The position numbers were made by a program, and so were the translations under genes. Below are positions 1 to 5,860 of a DNA stretch of 7,181 nt, piece by piece. The stretch comes from Nitrospira sp. (GTDB lineage: Bacteria > Nitrospirota > Nitrospiria > Nitrospirales > Nitrospiraceae). The DNA lies in NCBI GenBank assembly GCA_025361385.1, contig JANYAJ010000058.1:1-7181 (forward strand), given 5' to 3'. How positions within the stretch are numbered: the first letter of the stretch is position 1; the number at the start of each line of letters is the position of its first letter. Under the pieces are notes generated by a model. The model was not told the DNA's origin and did no database searches. It saw only the letters and a list, made by a program, of their open reading frames with translations.

Positions 1-1
1 C

Positions 2-29
2 TCAAGTTCTCCGGCTCATCAACCGATAG
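2..29 (+). promoter_or_regulatory. Sigma-28 (FliA)-type promoter upstream of flgM
   Basis: TCAAGTTC (2-9) resembles the sigma-28 -35 element (consensus TAAAGTTT), and ACCGATAG (22-29) resembles its -10 element (GCCGATAA). The spacer is 12 nt, one longer than the enteric optimum of 11. A second -10-like box, GCCGATAG, lies at 34-41, but no good -35 stands at the right distance from it. The start of transcription would fall at about 35-50, giving a leader of about 65-75 nt before flgM. A sigma-28 promoter in front of the gene for its own anti-sigma factor is the expected negative-feedback arrangement. The site lies at the window edge, so sequence further upstream cannot be judged. Confidence 0.65.
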
Positions 30-48
30 AGGAGCCGATAGGTATTAA

Positions 49-112
49 AGCCCCAACTCCAGTACCGCGCACTCAGCTGACTCGGGGCTAACTTAGGGAG
101 AGGAGTAAGGTT
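49..112 (+). promoter_or_regulatory. flgM leader with possible structure around the ribosome binding site
   Basis: The flgM Shine-Dalgarno AGGAG (101-105) sits 7 nt before the ATG. CTTA (92-95) can pair with TAAG (106-109), placing the Shine-Dalgarno and two GGA triplets (97-99, 102-104) in a ten-base loop. Separately, AGCCCC (49-54) can pair with GGGGCT (84-89), and ACTCC (56-60) inside that loop can pair with GGAGT (102-106), a possible pseudoknot that would hide the ribosome site. The pairings are short and were found by eye, so the ribosome binding site is secure but the structures are speculative. Confidence 0.35.
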
Positions 113-415
113 ATGCAGATCTCAGGTCATGGCAGAGCCGATCATCTTGCCACGTTGCTTCTGGGGGCTCAGGAGGGCGCTCCGGTCGGGGCAAATCGTC
201 GTCCGTCCAGCGACGGACGCCAAGATCGCGTGCAGATTTCGCAGCAGGCGAAGGAGATTCAACGGATCAAGGCCCTGGCTGACCAGCCGGATGCCGCCCG
301 TGAAGCATGCATCGAGCAGATCAGCCGGGCGGTGGACGCCGGTACATACAACGTCACAGGGAGTAAGGTCGGGGATGCAATCATTCGTCACGCATTGACC
401 GAGGCCGCGCTCTAA
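113..415 (+). CDS. flgM: Anti-sigma-28 factor FlgM
   Basis: This 100-residue protein has the FlgM layout. The N-terminal part (about 1-36) is polar, glycine- and arginine-rich and probably disordered. The conserved sigma-28-binding region runs from about residue 38 to the end, with DRVQISQQAKEIQRIKAL (38-55) followed by helices containing the family signature AGTYNVTGSKV (76-86). FlgM binds sigma-28 (FliA) in the cytoplasm and blocks late flagellar transcription until the completed hook-basal body exports it. The start is supported by AGGAG 7 nt upstream and by the usual family length of about 100 residues. It is the first gene of the cluster, followed after 88 nt by its usual neighbour flgN, and the sigma-28-like promoter upstream suggests autoregulation. 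One cysteine (C66) is present, unlike FlgK and FlgL. The family assignment is firm. Confidence 0.93.
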   Translation: MQISGHGRADHLATLLLGAQEGAPVGANRRPSSDGRQDRVQISQQAKEIQRIKALADQPDAAREACIEQISRAVDAGTYNVTGSKVGDAIIRHALTEAAL

Positions 416-503
416 TCCGTCCTCTCTCTGTCGGGGAACCGATCTGAGCAGAAGACGGCTGGGGCCTTCACTGACTTAGACGAATCTCGACAGAAAGAGG
501 CAT

Positions 504-1013
504 ATGTTTAACACTGCTACTACCACTGCAGCCATTCTCGATATCCTCACCCGCGAAGCAGCCCACTGCGACCTGCTGAATCACACGCTGCAACAAGAAC
601 GGAATGCCCTTCGCCAGCTGTCCCTGGCAGAGTTCCCTTCGCTCAACGCGCAACGTCTCAAAGATCTCCAAGGGCTCCAAGCGTTAGAGTCAGAGCGTGA
701 GGGGGTGGTCCATCGCTGCGCCGATGCCTGGGGTCTTTCCCGTACAGCGCTGTCCTTGCAGGCCGTGATCGATCGTCTGGCCCTTCCTGACAAACGAGAG
801 GTTGAGCGGTGTCATGAGCGGCTTACGGCCAAAGTTCGTGCATTGCGCCAGGAGACCGCCGTGAATGAGCTGCTGGTGGCCGGGATCCAAACCTTGTGCC
901 GCAAGGCGATGCATCTCACAAGCGAGGCCCTCCCGAAGCGGGACACCTACTCAGCGTCCGGGGAATCTCAACGCGTAGGGATCGGCGGTACGATGCTTAG
1001 GCAGAGAGGATAG
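504..1013 (+). CDS. flgN: Flagellar export chaperone FlgN
   Basis: This 169-residue, mostly alpha-helical protein matches the FlgN family in size, position and ending. Helical stretches rich in leucine, glutamate, glutamine and arginine cover about 8-140, with heptad-like spacing around 24-70 (LLNHTLQQERNALRQL and onward). The C-terminal tail (about 148-169, TYSASGESQ and GGTMLRQRG) resembles the conserved flexible FlgN tail that binds FlgK and FlgL. FlgN is a cytoplasmic chaperone that keeps the two hook-associated proteins export-competent and delivers them to the type III export gate. Its substrates are encoded immediately downstream, with only 9 nt to flgK. AAAGAGG at 494-500 is the likely ribosome site, unusually close (3 nt) to the ATG. 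The overall sequence is divergent, as is normal for the family, so context carries part of the call. Confidence 0.85.
   Translation: MFNTATTTAAILDILTREAAHCDLLNHTLQQERNALRQLSLAEFPSLNAQRLKDLQGLQALESEREGVVHRCADAWGLSRTALSLQAVIDRLALPDKREVERCHERLTAKVRALRQETAVNELLVAGIQTLCRKAMHLTSEALPKRDTYSASGESQRVGIGGTMLRQRG
1004..1010 (+). promoter_or_regulatory. Ribosome binding site of flgK, inside the flgN end
   Basis: GAGAGGA lies at the very end of flgN, directly before its TAG stop and 12 nt before the flgK ATG. Ribosomes ending flgN therefore finish on the flgK initiation region, which suggests coupled translation of the chaperone and its substrate. There is no promoter-like sequence in the 9-nt gap. Confidence 0.5.
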
Positions 1014-1022
1014 GCATACATT

Positions 1023-3047
1023 ATGGGACTTGATGGACTTCTTGATATCGGGAAAAGCGCACTCAATGTCGCGCAGCAGGCACTGACGGTTGCCGGTCAC
1101 AACGTCGCGAATGTCAACACGCCAGGCTATTCCAGGCAGGAGGCGGTGGTGACGGAACGGGACCCGGTGAACGGAGGTCCCGGCCAAGTTGGAACCGGTG
1201 TCCAGGTGATACAAATCCGGCGCATCGTCGATAATTTTATCAACCGGGAAATTACATCATCGAATTCGGTGCTCGGGCAACTCAATATCACGAACGATCA
1301 ATTATCCCAAATTCAGAACATCTTTGGCGATTCTAACAATCAAGGGATTGGAGCTCAGCTGACCGATTTTTTCAGCAGCCTTCAAGATGTGGTGGCAAGT
1401 CCATCCGAAGTCACGCCGCGCTCGGTGCTGCTGTCCAAAGCGGACTTCCTCACCAGCGGGTTCAATCAGCTGGCCGGAGAGCTATCTGGCCGCCGGACCT
1501 CGGTGAACGATCAGGTAAAACAGACGATTACCGAAATCAATAGCCTGACCGCTCAGGTAGCGGAGCTCAACAATAAAGTCGTGTCAGCCGAGATGACCGG
1601 ACAGAATGCCAACGATTTGCGGGATCAACGGGATCAGGCTCTCAACGATCTGGCACAACGCATCGATATCTCGGTGATCCCTGGGGCAAATGGCGCGCTC
1701 TCGGTGTTTGTCGGGCGAGGTCAGGTGGTTGTCGAGAATAACGCGTCTCGCAACCTGGTCGCAGTGGAAACGCTGGACAACGGCGGCATGTCGAACGTCC
1801 AATACGACATGGGGAATGGCCGGTCCATAAATATTTCCCCACTCATTTCAGGTGGCCGGCTGAGTGGCCTCCTCACGGTCCGTAACACGATCATTCCAGG
1901 GCTGCAATCTTCCTTTGACAAGCTCTCTGCCAGTTTGGTGAACGAGGTCAACCAACTCCATCGGCAGGGCTATGGGCTCGACGGATCGACGGGGCTCGAC
2001 TTTTTTTCACCGCTTACCGTCGCGACCCATGACAAGTCCACCAATCAAGGCAGCGCCACTCTCGCGAGCGGACCGATTACGGCAAACAGTCTGCTGACGC
2101 TTCAAGATTATGAAATCAGATTTTCATCCGCGACCGCGTATTCCATTGTCAACACCACGACCGGGGCAACGATCAAAGGGAACTACACCGGCACCGCCGT
2201 CACGGCACCGACCGTGGATGTGCCGGTGAACATCGTGACCGGCACCAACGATACTTTGACGGTCACCGTCGATGGGACGACGTCAGGGACGATCACCTTA
2301 ACCGGTGCCGCCTCGCCCGGGCAATCGTATACCAGCGGAACGGCTCTGGCGACCGAACTGCAAACGAAGATTAATGCCGATGCGACGCTGCAGGCGGCAG
2401 GACGTAGCGTGGTCGTGACATACGATACGTCGGCCAATCGCTTCACGATCACCTCTAACGCCTCGACAGCGACTTCGGCGGTCAATGTCACCGGAGGCAC
2501 CGCGCGAGCCTCGCTCGGGCTCACCGCTGGTATCAGCACCGCTGCGTCAGGGACCTATACCGGTCCTCAAACGTTCACCATCGATGGCATGCAGAGCACC
2601 CTGAGCGGGACGGCCGCGGCCAATGACGTATATTCCCTCAATTCCTATACCGATGCGGCGAAGTCGATCAGTATGTCGTTGACGAATGCCAGCAAGGTTG
2701 CCGCGTCTTCAACGCGCGCCGGTGTTCCCGGAAATAACGACATTGCAATGGCGCTGGTCGCCTTGCAAACAAAAGCCGTCTCCACCCTCAGTAGTACCAC
2801 GTTCAACGACACCTATCGAACGGCTGCCACCGGCGTGGGAGTGGCGGCTCAGTCTGCAAGCGGCAACCTTCAGGCCCAAACAATATTGCACGAGCAATTA
2901 GACTCATTCCGCGCCCAATCCTCCGGCGTGTCGATCGATGAGGAACTCATCAACGTGATGAAGTATCAACGCGCATTTCAGGCGGCATCTCGGCTCATTA
3001 CTGCGACGGACGACATGTTGCAAATATTGTTGGATCTGAAGAAGTAA
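1023..3047 (+). CDS. flgK: Flagellar hook-associated protein 1, FlgK
   Basis: This is the 674-residue hook-filament junction protein. The N-terminal rod/hook-type segment (about 1-45) has the signature AGHNVANVNTPGYSRQ (24-39). The C-terminal D0 helix (about 632-674) has the matching signature SIDEELINVMKYQRAFQAASRLI. These ends form the coiled core of the axial structure. The helical D1 part covers roughly 46-330. The centre is enlarged compared with the E. coli protein (547 aa). It contains a TLQDYEIRFSSATAY strand motif (359-373), a Flagellin_IN-like beta module (about 400-505) and a FTIDGMQSTLSGT motif (518-530). The protein has no cysteine, as is usual for exported axial subunits. It is secreted through the flagellar export apparatus with FlgN as chaperone and sits between the hook and FlgL. 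The start fits the family N-terminus exactly, and flgL follows after 17 nt. Confidence 0.95.
   Translation: MGLDGLLDIGKSALNVAQQALTVAGHNVANVNTPGYSRQEAVVTERDPVNGGPGQVGTGVQVIQIRRIVDNFINREITSSNSVLGQLNITNDQLSQIQNIFGDSNNQGIGAQLTDFFSSLQDVVASPSEVTPRSVLLSKADFLTSGFNQLAGELSGRRTSVNDQVKQTITEINSLTAQVAELNNKVVSAEMTGQNANDLRDQRDQALNDLAQRIDISVIPGANGALSVFVGRGQVVVENNASRNLVAVETLDNGGMSNVQYDMGNGRSINISPLISGGRLSGLLTVRNTIIPGLQSSFDKLSASLVNEVNQLHRQGYGLDGSTGLDFFSPLTVATHDKSTNQGSATLASGPITANSLLTLQDYEIRFSSATAYSIVNTTTGATIKGNYTGTAVTAPTVDVPVNIVTGTNDTLTVTVDGTTSGTITLTGAASPGQSYTSGTALATELQTKINADATLQAAGRSVVVTYDTSANRFTITSNASTATSAVNVTGGTARASLGLTAGISTAASGTYTGPQTFTIDGMQSTLSGTAAANDVYSLNSYTDAAKSISMSLTNASKVAASSTRAGVPGNNDIAMALVALQTKAVSTLSSTTFNDTYRTAATGVGVAAQSASGNLQAQTILHEQLDSFRAQSSGVSIDEELINVMKYQRAFQAASRLITATDDMLQILLDLKK
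2220..2537 (+). repeat. Flagellin_IN-like beta module in FlgK (copy K1)
   Basis: FlgK residues about 400-505 form a beta-rich module with these landmarks in order: TGTNDTLTVTVDGTTSGTI (406-424), SYTSGTALATELQTKIN (435-451), SVVVTYDT (462-469), FTITSN (474-479) and VTGGTARASLGL (489-500). The pattern of a TVDG strand, an S-Y-T helix lead-in, a short amphipathic helix and two further strands matches the Flagellin_IN type insert known from flagellins and hook-associated proteins. By eye about half the residues are identical to copy L1 in FlgL. It probably forms an exposed outer domain of the junction. Confidence 0.75.
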
Positions 3048-3064
3048 CGCGGAGAGATGCAGCT

Positions 3065-5524
3065 ATGAGAGTTACCGAACAACAGACCTACAACGTGCTG
3101 GTCAATAGCATCCAGCGTTCTAGAGCACAAGCCTTGGCGACGCAGGTGCAAATATCGTCCGGCAAGAAAGTGGTCCAACCATCGGATGATGCCAGTGCCT
3201 TTGACCGTATTGTATCGACCAAAGCGTCAATGGGAAAAGTTGACCAGCGTGTTCGCAACCTTTCTGTTGCCACGACTCGACTCGACCTGACCGACAGCAC
3301 ATTGAGCGGAGTGACAAACGTGCTGGCACGGATCAAGGAACTTGCCGTTCAGTTTTCCAGCAACACCAATGGTCCTTCCGACCGGGTGATCGGCGCACAG
3401 GAAGTCAAACAGCTCTTTCTACAGTTGCAACAACTGGGAAATACTGAAAATGCCGGGGGGCAGTCGGTGTTTAGCGGGACCAGCTTGAATGGACGTGCCA
3501 CAGGTGTCTCCATCACTTCCCCGACTACCCTGATCAGTGGCACCAATGATTCGTTGGTTGTCAATGTCGATGGCACCACTTCCGGAACGATCGCGCTTGG
3601 GGCGGGATCCCTCACTGGTTCCGGATTAGCGGCCCTCGTGCAACGCAAGATCAACACGGATGCCACGCTCTCGGCGGCAGGGAAGAGCGTGGCGGTGACG
3701 TTCGATACGGATCATCTCGTCATTACGTCAAATAATAATGGCCAGTCGTCCAGGGTCGAAGTTACAGGCGGCACCAGCCTCTCGGCTCTCGGCTTTAATG
3801 GCGGCAGTACGACCAACGGCCTATCTCCCTTTGCCCTTCTTGCCTCGACGGGCGTCGGTGCACGGAATGCCGGCAGTGCGGTGATTTCGCAGGGCACCGT
3901 AACCAATCCGAATGCCGTGACGCTGAACGATTACCTGGTGAAATTCAGTTCAGCCACCACGTTCGATCTGTACAACGTTTCCACCGCAGTGGGCGTTCTT
4001 CCCAACACGACGAATACGGGCGGGGCCGTGAAGAGCGACAGCGGTGTGATCGATCCGAGCCGCGTGACATTGGATAATTATGAAGTCCGAGTGAAAAATA
4101 TCTATACGGTCACGGCAGGGAGCAATGATGGGATTCGTTTTGATCCCGGAACCGGACCAGTGACAGCGACATTGGCCGCGGGGGCCTATACGGGGGCTGA
4201 ATTGGCGGCTCAGGTCAAGACGGCAATGCAGGCGGTGAGCGGAGGAGCGACCTACACAGTCGGATTTGACGAAACGACCGGCAAGTTCAGTATCACCAAC
4301 GATGTGGCGAACGGGACGCCGATGAGCTTGCTCTATTCCAATGCCGCGTCGACGTCGAAGTCTCTACTGGGTTCCTCCGGCCGAGACCAAAGTCCCATTG
4401 CGGCTGGGGGCACAGTCATCAGCGATGTGGATACGACCGGCCTGGCTGGGGTATCCAAGCAGCAGAACGTATACAACACGACCCTTGCGACCAACATCTT
4501 CAACATCACCTCGGCGAATAATACCTTAATCGTCAACGACGATGGAGGAACCACGGATACGACGATCACATTGTCGACGGGAAGCTATACGGGTGCACAG
4601 CTTGCTACAGAGATGGCTACCAAATTGAACGCAAGCCGCAACGCCGGCAATACGACTCCGTATGCCGTGGCCTACGGATCTGTGACAGCCGGACGCATCA
4701 CGATCAACAATCCTGTCGGAAATACCAATTCATTGATTCTGAGGTTCGGCAATACCGGCTCCACTGCGGCGCAGATTCTAGGATCTGGGTCGGCTACTGT
4801 GACGGAAACCGTAGGGGCTTCGGCGTCCACGCTGAACAACGATGCAGGCTATATGACCTATCAGTCCGGCGCGAATATTGACTTTGACGGGCTTCGGGTT
4901 GTCTTACAAGACGGAACGACCGGACCACGTAATGGTGATGTGTTCAATGTGGCGCAAACGCGGGATGTCGTCCTGTCGAATCAGTCCTATGTTTCTGGCC
5001 GCACGATTGAGGCAGAGGGTGTGCGCTTCTCACTCCGAGACGGCGCGGCGGCTCCGGCAAGCGGCGATCTGTTCAGCATCCAGACCGGGGCACAGTACCA
5101 GGGTAATTCAGGGTTGCAAACCATTGAGATCGGCGATGGCCAGGCGGTCAAGACAAATGTGCCAGGGAGTCAGGCCTTTAGCGGCCCGACGACCGATCTA
5201 TTCGACTCCGTGAAAAGCCTCGTTGCGGCCTTGAACGGAAACTATGGCGGGGGGATCCAACGAAGCTTAGCTAACGTGAATGCCGCGGTGGATCAGGTTG
5301 CGGTGGCTCAGGGCGAAGTCGGTGCATTGTCCAATCAGCTCGTCACGACGAAGACAGGTCTTGATGACACCAAAGCCTTTCTCTCCACCGTTCTTTCCAA
5401 CAACGAGGATGTCGATCTAGTTGAAGCTATTTCACGCTTGACGTTGCAGCAGCAAGCGATTCAGGCAGCAGGGGCCACATTAAATCGTATTTTCGAGAGC
5501 TCGCTTCTGAATTTCTTGAAATAG
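3065..5524 (+). CDS. flgL: Flagellar hook-associated protein 3, FlgL, greatly enlarged
   Basis: The N-terminus is typical FlgL/flagellin D0-D1: MRVTEQQTYNVLVNSIQ, then QISSGKKVVQPSDDASAF (29-46), then helices to about 138. The C-terminal helices (about 730-819) end with the family signature DLVEAISRLTLQQQAIQAAG (783-802) and LLNFLK. FlgL joins FlgK to the flagellin filament and is exported with FlgN. At 819 residues it is about two and a half times the E. coli length (about 317). The extra 590 residues hold three Flagellin_IN-like modules (about 152-250, 343-447, 477-582), two DY-strand motifs (VTLNDYLVKF 285-294; VTLDNYEVRV 334-343) and two FDG-type motifs (607-628 and 652-671). There is no cysteine. 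The ribosome site GGAGAG (3051-3056) lies 8 nt before the ATG, and an ATG at 3057 is out of frame. The identity is firm; the role of the outer domains is inferred. Confidence 0.95.
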   Translation: MRVTEQQTYNVLVNSIQRSRAQALATQVQISSGKKVVQPSDDASAFDRIVSTKASMGKVDQRVRNLSVATTRLDLTDSTLSGVTNVLARIKELAVQFSSNTNGPSDRVIGAQEVKQLFLQLQQLGNTENAGGQSVFSGTSLNGRATGVSITSPTTLISGTNDSLVVNVDGTTSGTIALGAGSLTGSGLAALVQRKINTDATLSAAGKSVAVTFDTDHLVITSNNNGQSSRVEVTGGTSLSALGFNGGSTTNGLSPFALLASTGVGARNAGSAVISQGTVTNPNAVTLNDYLVKFSSATTFDLYNVSTAVGVLPNTTNTGGAVKSDSGVIDPSRVTLDNYEVRVKNIYTVTAGSNDGIRFDPGTGPVTATLAAGAYTGAELAAQVKTAMQAVSGGATYTVGFDETTGKFSITNDVANGTPMSLLYSNAASTSKSLLGSSGRDQSPIAAGGTVISDVDTTGLAGVSKQQNVYNTTLATNIFNITSANNTLIVNDDGGTTDTTITLSTGSYTGAQLATEMATKLNASRNAGNTTPYAVAYGSVTAGRITINNPVGNTNSLILRFGNTGSTAAQILGSGSATVTETVGASASTLNNDAGYMTYQSGANIDFDGLRVVLQDGTTGPRNGDVFNVAQTRDVVLSNQSYVSGRTIEAEGVRFSLRDGAAAPASGDLFSIQTGAQYQGNSGLQTIEIGDGQAVKTNVPGSQAFSGPTTDLFDSVKSLVAALNGNYGGGIQRSLANVNAAVDQVAVAQGEVGALSNQLVTTKTGLDDTKAFLSTVLSNNEDVDLVEAISRLTLQQQAIQAAGATLNRIFESSLLNFLK
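3518..3814 (+). repeat. Flagellin_IN-like beta module in FlgL (copy L1)
   Basis: FlgL residues about 152-250 repeat the FlgK module: SGTNDSLVVNVDGTTSGTI (158-176), SLTGSGLAALVQRKIN (182-197), SVAVTFDT (208-215), VITSN (219-223) and VTGGTSLSALGF (233-244). It is the closest relative of the FlgK copy inside the window. Similarity extends to the DNA, for example around GTCGATGG followed by a Thr-Thr-Ser-Gly-Thr-Ile stretch in both genes. Confidence 0.75.
4091..4405 (+). repeat. Flagellin_IN-like beta module in FlgL (copy L2, divergent)
   Basis: FlgL residues about 343-447 keep the order of landmarks at lower identity: YTVTAGSNDGIRFD (347-360), a T-A-T-L strand with AGAYTGAELAAQVKTAMQ (372-389), YTVGFDETTGKFSITND (397-413), then a segment ending SKSLLGSSG (431-439) that corresponds to the S-x-LG turn of the other copies. 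It is a divergent repeat, recognisable mainly from the Y-T-G-A-x-L-A helix lead-in and the G-K-F-S-I-T-N strand. Confidence 0.65.
4493..4810 (+). repeat. Flagellin_IN-like beta module in FlgL (copy L3, divergent)
   Basis: FlgL residues about 477-582 contain NIFNITSANNTLIVNDDGG (477-495), TTITLSTGSYTGAQLATEMATKLNAS (499-524), YAVAYGSVTAGRITINNP (533-550) and AAQILGSGSATVT (568-580). It resembles copy L2 most in the SYTGAQLAxxM helix lead-in. Together the copies account for about half of the extra length of this FlgL. Confidence 0.65.
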
Positions 5525-5537
5525 CCGGCAGTCGCCC

Positions 5538-5564
5538 TCAAGAACGGTTGAAAGAAACCGATAC
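5538..5564 (+). promoter_or_regulatory. Sigma-28 (FliA)-type promoter upstream of csrA
   Basis: TCAAGAAC (5538-5545) and ACCGATAC (5557-5564) are separated by exactly 11 nt, the standard sigma-28 spacing. They lie in the 81-nt gap between the flgL stop and the csrA start. The same TCAAG and ACCGATA cores occur at the flgM promoter in this window. Transcription would start near 5572, giving a csrA leader of about 35 nt. This would let csrA-fliW be expressed with the late genes independently of read-through from flgM. Confidence 0.6.
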
Positions 5565-5588
5565 TAGTAGCGATCGAACTGTGGCAGT

Positions 5589-5602
5589 TGCCAGGGAAGG
5601 CA
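5589..5602 (+). promoter_or_regulatory. csrA ribosome site in a GGA hairpin loop (candidate CsrA site)
   Basis: TGCC (5589-5592) can pair with GGCA (5599-5602), leaving the six-base loop AGGGAA (5593-5598). The loop contains a GGA triplet and is itself part of the Shine-Dalgarno AGGGAAGG (5593-5600), 5 nt before the csrA ATG. CsrA proteins are known to bind GGA in short hairpin loops that overlap ribosome sites, so this is a natural autoregulation site. The stem is only 4 bp, so folding in isolation is uncertain. Confidence 0.45.
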
Positions 5603-5605
5603 TCA

Positions 5606-5851
5606 ATGTTGGTTCTTACACGCCGTCGTGGAGAAGGTGTCACGATCGGCCCAAACATCCGGGTGGTCGTGTTGGGGGTGAAGGGCGGCCAGATTCGTTT
5701 AGGAATCGAGGCACCCTCCACGGTTGAAATTCATCGGGATGAAGTGTGTGTCAGGATCCAAGAAGAAAACCAATCGGCGGCCTGTACCGGGGTAGTCCCT
5801 CTGGCTGCTTTCCGGCGTCTCCTGCCTACAGGGCGCCGATCAATTGCGTGA
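5606..5851 (+). CDS. csrA: Carbon storage / translational regulator CsrA
   Basis: This 81-residue protein is a clear CsrA: MLVLTRRRGEGVTIG (1-15), VVVLGVKGGQIRLGIEAP (20-37) and VEIHRDEV (40-47). The RNA-binding residues of the family, L4, R6 and R44, are present. CsrA dimers bind GGA motifs in mRNA leaders and usually block translation. The IQEEN segment (51-55) retains N55, a residue tied to FliW binding in Bacillus CsrA; E. coli CsrA, from an organism without FliW, differs here. The C-terminal tail (about 56-81) is longer than in the 61-residue E. coli protein, again as in FliW-partnered CsrAs. A TTG at 5588 would add six residues but lacks a ribosome site; the ATG at 5606 with AGGGAAGG 5 nt upstream gives the canonical MLVL start. 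fliW follows after 9 nt. Confidence 0.95.
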   Translation: MLVLTRRRGEGVTIGPNIRVVVLGVKGGQIRLGIEAPSTVEIHRDEVCVRIQEENQSAACTGVVPLAAFRRLLPTGRRSIA

Positions 5852-5860
5852 GGCACGATT
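5842..5860 (+). promoter_or_regulatory. Hairpin joining the csrA stop and fliW ribosome site
   Basis: CGTG (5847-5850) pairs with CACG (5854-5857) around the triloop AGG (5851-5853). AAT (5842-5844) can extend the stem with ATT (5858-5860) across a two-base bulge. The csrA TGA stop (5849-5851) and the fliW Shine-Dalgarno TGAGG (5849-5853) both lie inside it. Ribosomes completing csrA would melt the structure and free the fliW site, which suggests translational coupling. Confidence 0.4.

Noticed and set aside
438..445. ACCGATCT in the flgM-flgN gap, resembling a sigma-28 -10 box
   Set aside because: No TAAAG/TCAAG-like element lies at the required distance upstream and the last positions of the box do not match. 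The 88-nt gap holds no other convincing signal.
2183..2539. Long open frame on the minus strand opposite the flgK module
   Set aside because: It is a mirror of the low-stop, Thr/Gly/Val-rich flgK coding sequence, lacks a ribosome site, and gives a low-complexity Val/Ala/Pro-rich protein with no recognisable family.
4878..5213. Alternative plus-strand frame inside flgL
   Set aside because: It lies wholly within strongly supported flgL sequence in another frame and encodes an Arg/Ser/Cys-rich product with no family features.
5588..5605. Upstream TTG start extending CsrA by six residues
   Set aside because: It has no suitable ribosome site and would overlap the csrA Shine-Dalgarno. The family N-terminus MLVLTRR begins at the ATG at 5606.
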